DNA of 33,578 nucleotides, taken from assembly GCA_026996165.1 (NCBI GenBank), contig JALWMP010000169.1, forward strand, positions 1-33,578. The letters are read 5' to 3'. The translations under genes were made by a program, and so were the position numbers. A model generated the notes under the pieces. The model saw only the letters and a program-made list of their open reading frames with translations, was not told the DNA's origin and did no database searches. This document shows, one piece after another, positions 31,189 to 33,578 of the stretch. The stretch comes from Campylobacteraceae bacterium (GTDB taxonomy: Bacteria > Campylobacterota > Campylobacteria > Campylobacterales > Sulfurovaceae). The first letter of the stretch is position 1; the number at the start of each line of letters is the position of its first letter.

Positions 31189-33135
31189 ATGTCTTGTCAC
31201 AAATCATATATTACTACACCTATATACTACGTTAACGATGTTGCACACATTGGACACGCCTATACAACTATCATCGCTGATACTCTAGCTCGTTATGCTC
31301 GTCTTCTTGGTCAAGATACCTTCTTTTTAACAGGAACTGATGAACATGGTCAAAAGATTGAGGAGGCTGCAAAGTCAAGAGGAAAAGATACACAAGTCTA
31401 TGCTGATGAAATCTCTAAAGCCTTTAGAGACCTTTGGGACGAGTTTGACATCTCTTACGATAAATTTATAAGAACTACAGATGAAGACCACAAAAAAGGT
31501 GTTCAAAAAGCATTTAGTGTAATGTATGACAACGGAGACATCTACAAAGATACCTACTCTGGTCACTACTGTATCTCATGTGAGACCTTTTTCCCTGAAA
31601 CACAGCTTGTTGATGGTGAGTTCTGTCCAGATTGTGGTAAATCTACAAGTATTGTTGAGGAGGAGAGCTACTTCTTTAAACTCTCTGCTTATGAAGAGAA
31701 ACTTCTTACTTGGTACAGAGAGAATCCAGAGTGTATTTTGCCAAAGAGCAAACGAAATGAGGTGATTCGTTTTGTAGAGGGTGGCTTAAATGACCTCTCT
31801 ATTACAAGAACCTCTTTTGATTGGGGGGTTAAACTTCCTGAAAAATTTAATGACCCAAAACATGTTATGTATGTTTGGCTTGATGCGTTGATGAACTATG
31901 TTACAGCACTTGGCTATGGAACAGATGATGCTAAAATGGACTATTGGCCTGCACGTGTACATCTTATTGGTAAAGATATTTTACGTTTCCATGCTATATA
32001 TTGGCCTGCATTTTTAATGAGTTTAAATCTTCCTCTTCCAAAACATATTGGGGCTCACGGTTGGTGGACACGTAATGGTGAGAAGATGTCAAAGTCTAAA
32101 GGAAATGTAGTTAACCCAAAAGAGGTAGCAGATGCTTATGGTTTAGAGAACTTCCGTTACTTTATGCTTCGTGAAGTACCTTTTGGAGGAGATGGTGACT
32201 TCTCTCAAAGAGCTTTAATAGACAGAATCAACTCTGACCTTGGAAATGACTTAGGAAACTTGCTAAATCGTCTTATTGGAATGAGTGGAAAGTACTTTGA
32301 TGGGCGAGTGGAGTGTGACAATGTAGCAAAATATTACCAAGCAGAGCTTGATGAGATGCAAACCTCTTTAGAGAAGTTAAATCCTCTGATTTTTGAGTTA
32401 CAACTTCACCGATATTTAGAGGAGCTTTGGAGACCACTTACTGTAGCAAATAAGGCTATTGATAAGTATCAACCTTGGACAATGATAAAAGAGGGTAAAA
32501 CAGAAGAGACTATGGCTCTTAATGGGCTTATTGCTACTATTTTAGCAAAAGTCTCACTTATGCTTCATGCTGTTATGCCAAAGACAACTACAACCATCTG
32601 TAACGCTTTAGGGTTTGAAGTAACACCTGAAAACTTTGAGAAGATTGTTAAAAATGGTGAGATACTTGCTCCATTTACAACACAAAAGAGAGAGCCACTC
32701 TTTCCAAGAATAGAAAAAGAGCTTTTAGAAGAGGTTAAAAAAGAGACTCCTCCAAAAGAGGAGAAAAAAACTAAAAAAGCTAAAGAGTCTACCACAACAG
32801 AGGGTGTAGCTCTTATTGGGATTGACCAATTTTTCCAAACATCTTTAAAAGTTGGAACAGTAGTTGAGGCTAAGGAAGTTCCAAAAAGTAAAAAGCTTCT
32901 ACTACTACAAGTAGATTTAGGAGAGGAGAAGCCACGACAGATTGTAGCAGGAATCAAAGAGTGGTATAGCCCAGAAGATATGCTAAACACGCAAGTCTGT
33001 GTAGTAGCAAATCTAAAACCTGCTAAACTTATGGGAATGGTAAGTGAGGGAATGCTCCTTGCTGCAAAAGATAAAGATGGACTATGTATGATACGTCCAG
33101 AAAAACCGAAAACCAACGGTACACTAATTGGTTAA
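31189..33135 (+). CDS. metG: methionyl-tRNA synthetase
   Basis: MetG charges tRNA-Met with methionine. The 648-residue protein has HIGH at 20-23, a zinc-binding knuckle with CISC (128-131) and CPDC (146-149), and KMSKS at 299-303. A helical anticodon-binding region follows and then a C-terminal tRNA-binding domain of the Trbp111 type (from about 545), separated by a lysine- and glutamate-rich linker (PPKEEKKTKKAKEST). The tRNA-binding domain should dimerise and raise tRNA affinity. AAGGAAAAC precedes the ATG. All catalytic motifs are intact. Confidence 0.97.
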   Translation: MSCHKSYITTPIYYVNDVAHIGHAYTTIIADTLARYARLLGQDTFFLTGTDEHGQKIEEAAKSRGKDTQVYADEISKAFRDLWDEFDISYDKFIRTTDEDHKKGVQKAFSVMYDNGDIYKDTYSGHYCISCETFFPETQLVDGEFCPDCGKSTSIVEEESYFFKLSAYEEKLLTWYRENPECILPKSKRNEVIRFVEGGLNDLSITRTSFDWGVKLPEKFNDPKHVMYVWLDALMNYVTALGYGTDDAKMDYWPARVHLIGKDILRFHAIYWPAFLMSLNLPLPKHIGAHGWWTRNGEKMSKSKGNVVNPKEVADAYGLENFRYFMLREVPFGGDGDFSQRALIDRINSDLGNDLGNLLNRLIGMSGKYFDGRVECDNVAKYYQAELDEMQTSLEKLNPLIFELQLHRYLEELWRPLTVANKAIDKYQPWTMIKEGKTEETMALNGLIATILAKVSLMLHAVMPKTTTTICNALGFEVTPENFEKIVKNGEILAPFTTQKREPLFPRIEKELLEEVKKETPPKEEKKTKKAKESTTTEGVALIGIDQFFQTSLKVGTVVEAKEVPKSKKLLLLQVDLGEEKPRQIVAGIKEWYSPEDMLNTQVCVVANLKPAKLMGMVSEGMLLAAKDKDGLCMIRPEKPKTNGTLIG

Positions 33136-33151
33136 AAAGGTAAGAGATTAT

Positions 33152-33578
33152 ATGAAAATTGAAGATTTATTAAACTTAACAGCAGGAGAGGTTGTTTCTA
33201 ATCCAACTATTACTGCTGTAAACTCTGTTAGTGTATATCCATCTAAGATTGACCAAGGCGATTTGTTTATCTCTAATAATCAAGAGGAGATTGAACGAGC
33301 TTTAAAGAGAGGTGCTTACGGGATTATCTTTTCCGATAGTTCAATAGAGATTACCGATAGTGAAGTAGCTTGGATTAGAGTAGATAAGATTGAGAGTGCT
33401 GCTTTTAAGCTTATTCGTTATGTGTTGATTAGTAGAGAGGCTAGTTTTTATCTCTTTACAGAACATGAACTCTCTTTTTTAAAGATGATTGTAACTAAAA
33501 AGTCAAACTTAGAGATTTTGCCTAACGATTGGCGAAAGATGTTTGAGAAGATTCTAAACTCTGATGCTAAGATGTTTA
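33152..33578 (+). CDS. partial gene, Mur ligase N-terminal-like protein
   Basis: The reading frame starts at ATG 33152, 16 bp after metG, and runs open to the window end (142 residues plus one base). The N-terminal part, VNSVSVYPSKIDQGDLFISN then ALKRGAYGIIFSD, resembles the first domain of MurE/MurF-type ligases, in which a variant of V-S-x-D-S-R-x-I-x-x-G-D-L-F is followed by a G-A box; here the conserved D-S-R is replaced by V-Y-P. The following RYVLISREASFYLFTEHELS is not a standard Mur ligase segment. It may be a Mur-like protein of Campylobacterota. The ATP site would lie beyond the edge. Confidence 0.6.
   Translation, partial: MKIEDLLNLTAGEVVSNPTITAVNSVSVYPSKIDQGDLFISNNQEEIERALKRGAYGIIFSDSSIEITDSEVAWIRVDKIESAAFKLIRYVLISREASFYLFTEHELSFLKMIVTKKSNLEILPNDWRKMFEKILNSDAKMF

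Noticed and set aside
31526-31765. A 79-codon plus-strand frame within metG
   Set aside because: It overlaps the zinc-knuckle and following region of metG in another frame, and has a threonine- and serine-rich composition typical of out-of-frame reading.
32565-33116. A 183-codon open frame on the minus strand
   Set aside because: It runs antisense to the conserved C-terminal tRNA-binding domain of metG and has a serine-rich, phenylalanine-rich composition with no recognisable motif.

Overview
This window is a strongly AT-rich, gene-dense chromosomal segment that fits a Campylobacterota (epsilonproteobacterial) genome, probably a Sulfurimonas- or Sulfurovum-like free-living member; that assignment is inference from gene content. 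The pointers are an HsrA-type orphan regulator with a degenerate receiver, RNase Y in an otherwise Gram-negative gene set (lpxK, lipoproteins), a short FtsY without an acidic N-terminal domain, an MTA/SAH nucleosidase with the family's catalytic residues, an HspR/CbpA pair, and T-rich promoters that mostly show only a -10 box. I see no tRNA, rRNA, CRISPR array, insertion sequence or phage gene.

Layout. 1-723: an AT-rich leader and a small ankyrin-repeat protein. 805-8410: a tightly packed plus-strand operon for a surface or extracellular polysaccharide (polysaccharide deacetylase, O-antigen ligase/polymerase, two GT4 glycosyltransferases, PIG-L deacetylase, WbqC-like protein, secreted beta-helix protein). 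Two of its junctions use almost the same 19-bp ribosome-binding and ATGA sequence. 8407-11023: a minus-strand operon of a thioredoxin-like lipoprotein, ftsY and an unrecognised two-anchor membrane protein. 11090-15035: 5-formyl-THF cyclo-ligase, rny, a small unknown, a cyclophilin lipoprotein and cmoB. 15220-20396: hsrA, a convergent MBL hydrolase, a DUF455 ferritin-like protein with a candidate leaderless mRNA, then a DegT-like protein that lacks the PLP lysine, lpxK and argB.

20542-25694: envelope genes, namely a tandem PilJ-N periplasmic protein, a small membrane protein, an L,D-transpeptidase-like protein, fabD, a 48-residue lipoprotein gene and an orphan 7TMR-DISM histidine kinase. 25783-28137: mtnN, a TtcA-like PP-loop protein in which both CXXC motifs have lost their second cysteine, an AtpZ/AtpI-like protein and a membrane protein. 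28211-29464: cbpA-hspR behind a strong promoter overlapped by a HAIR-like inverted repeat. 29538-33578: a radical SAM/SPASM protein with an extended -10 almost touching its ATG, an LprI-like secreted protein, a DUF1653 protein, metG, and the start of a gene cut by the window edge.

The points most worth a second look are the lysine-less DegT protein beside lpxK, the TtcA-like protein with incomplete cluster ligands, candidate leaderless transcripts at 16536 and 29538, the HAIR-like operator at 28143-28163, convergent gene pairs whose stop codons sit inside palindromes, and the unknown gene at 8407-9483.
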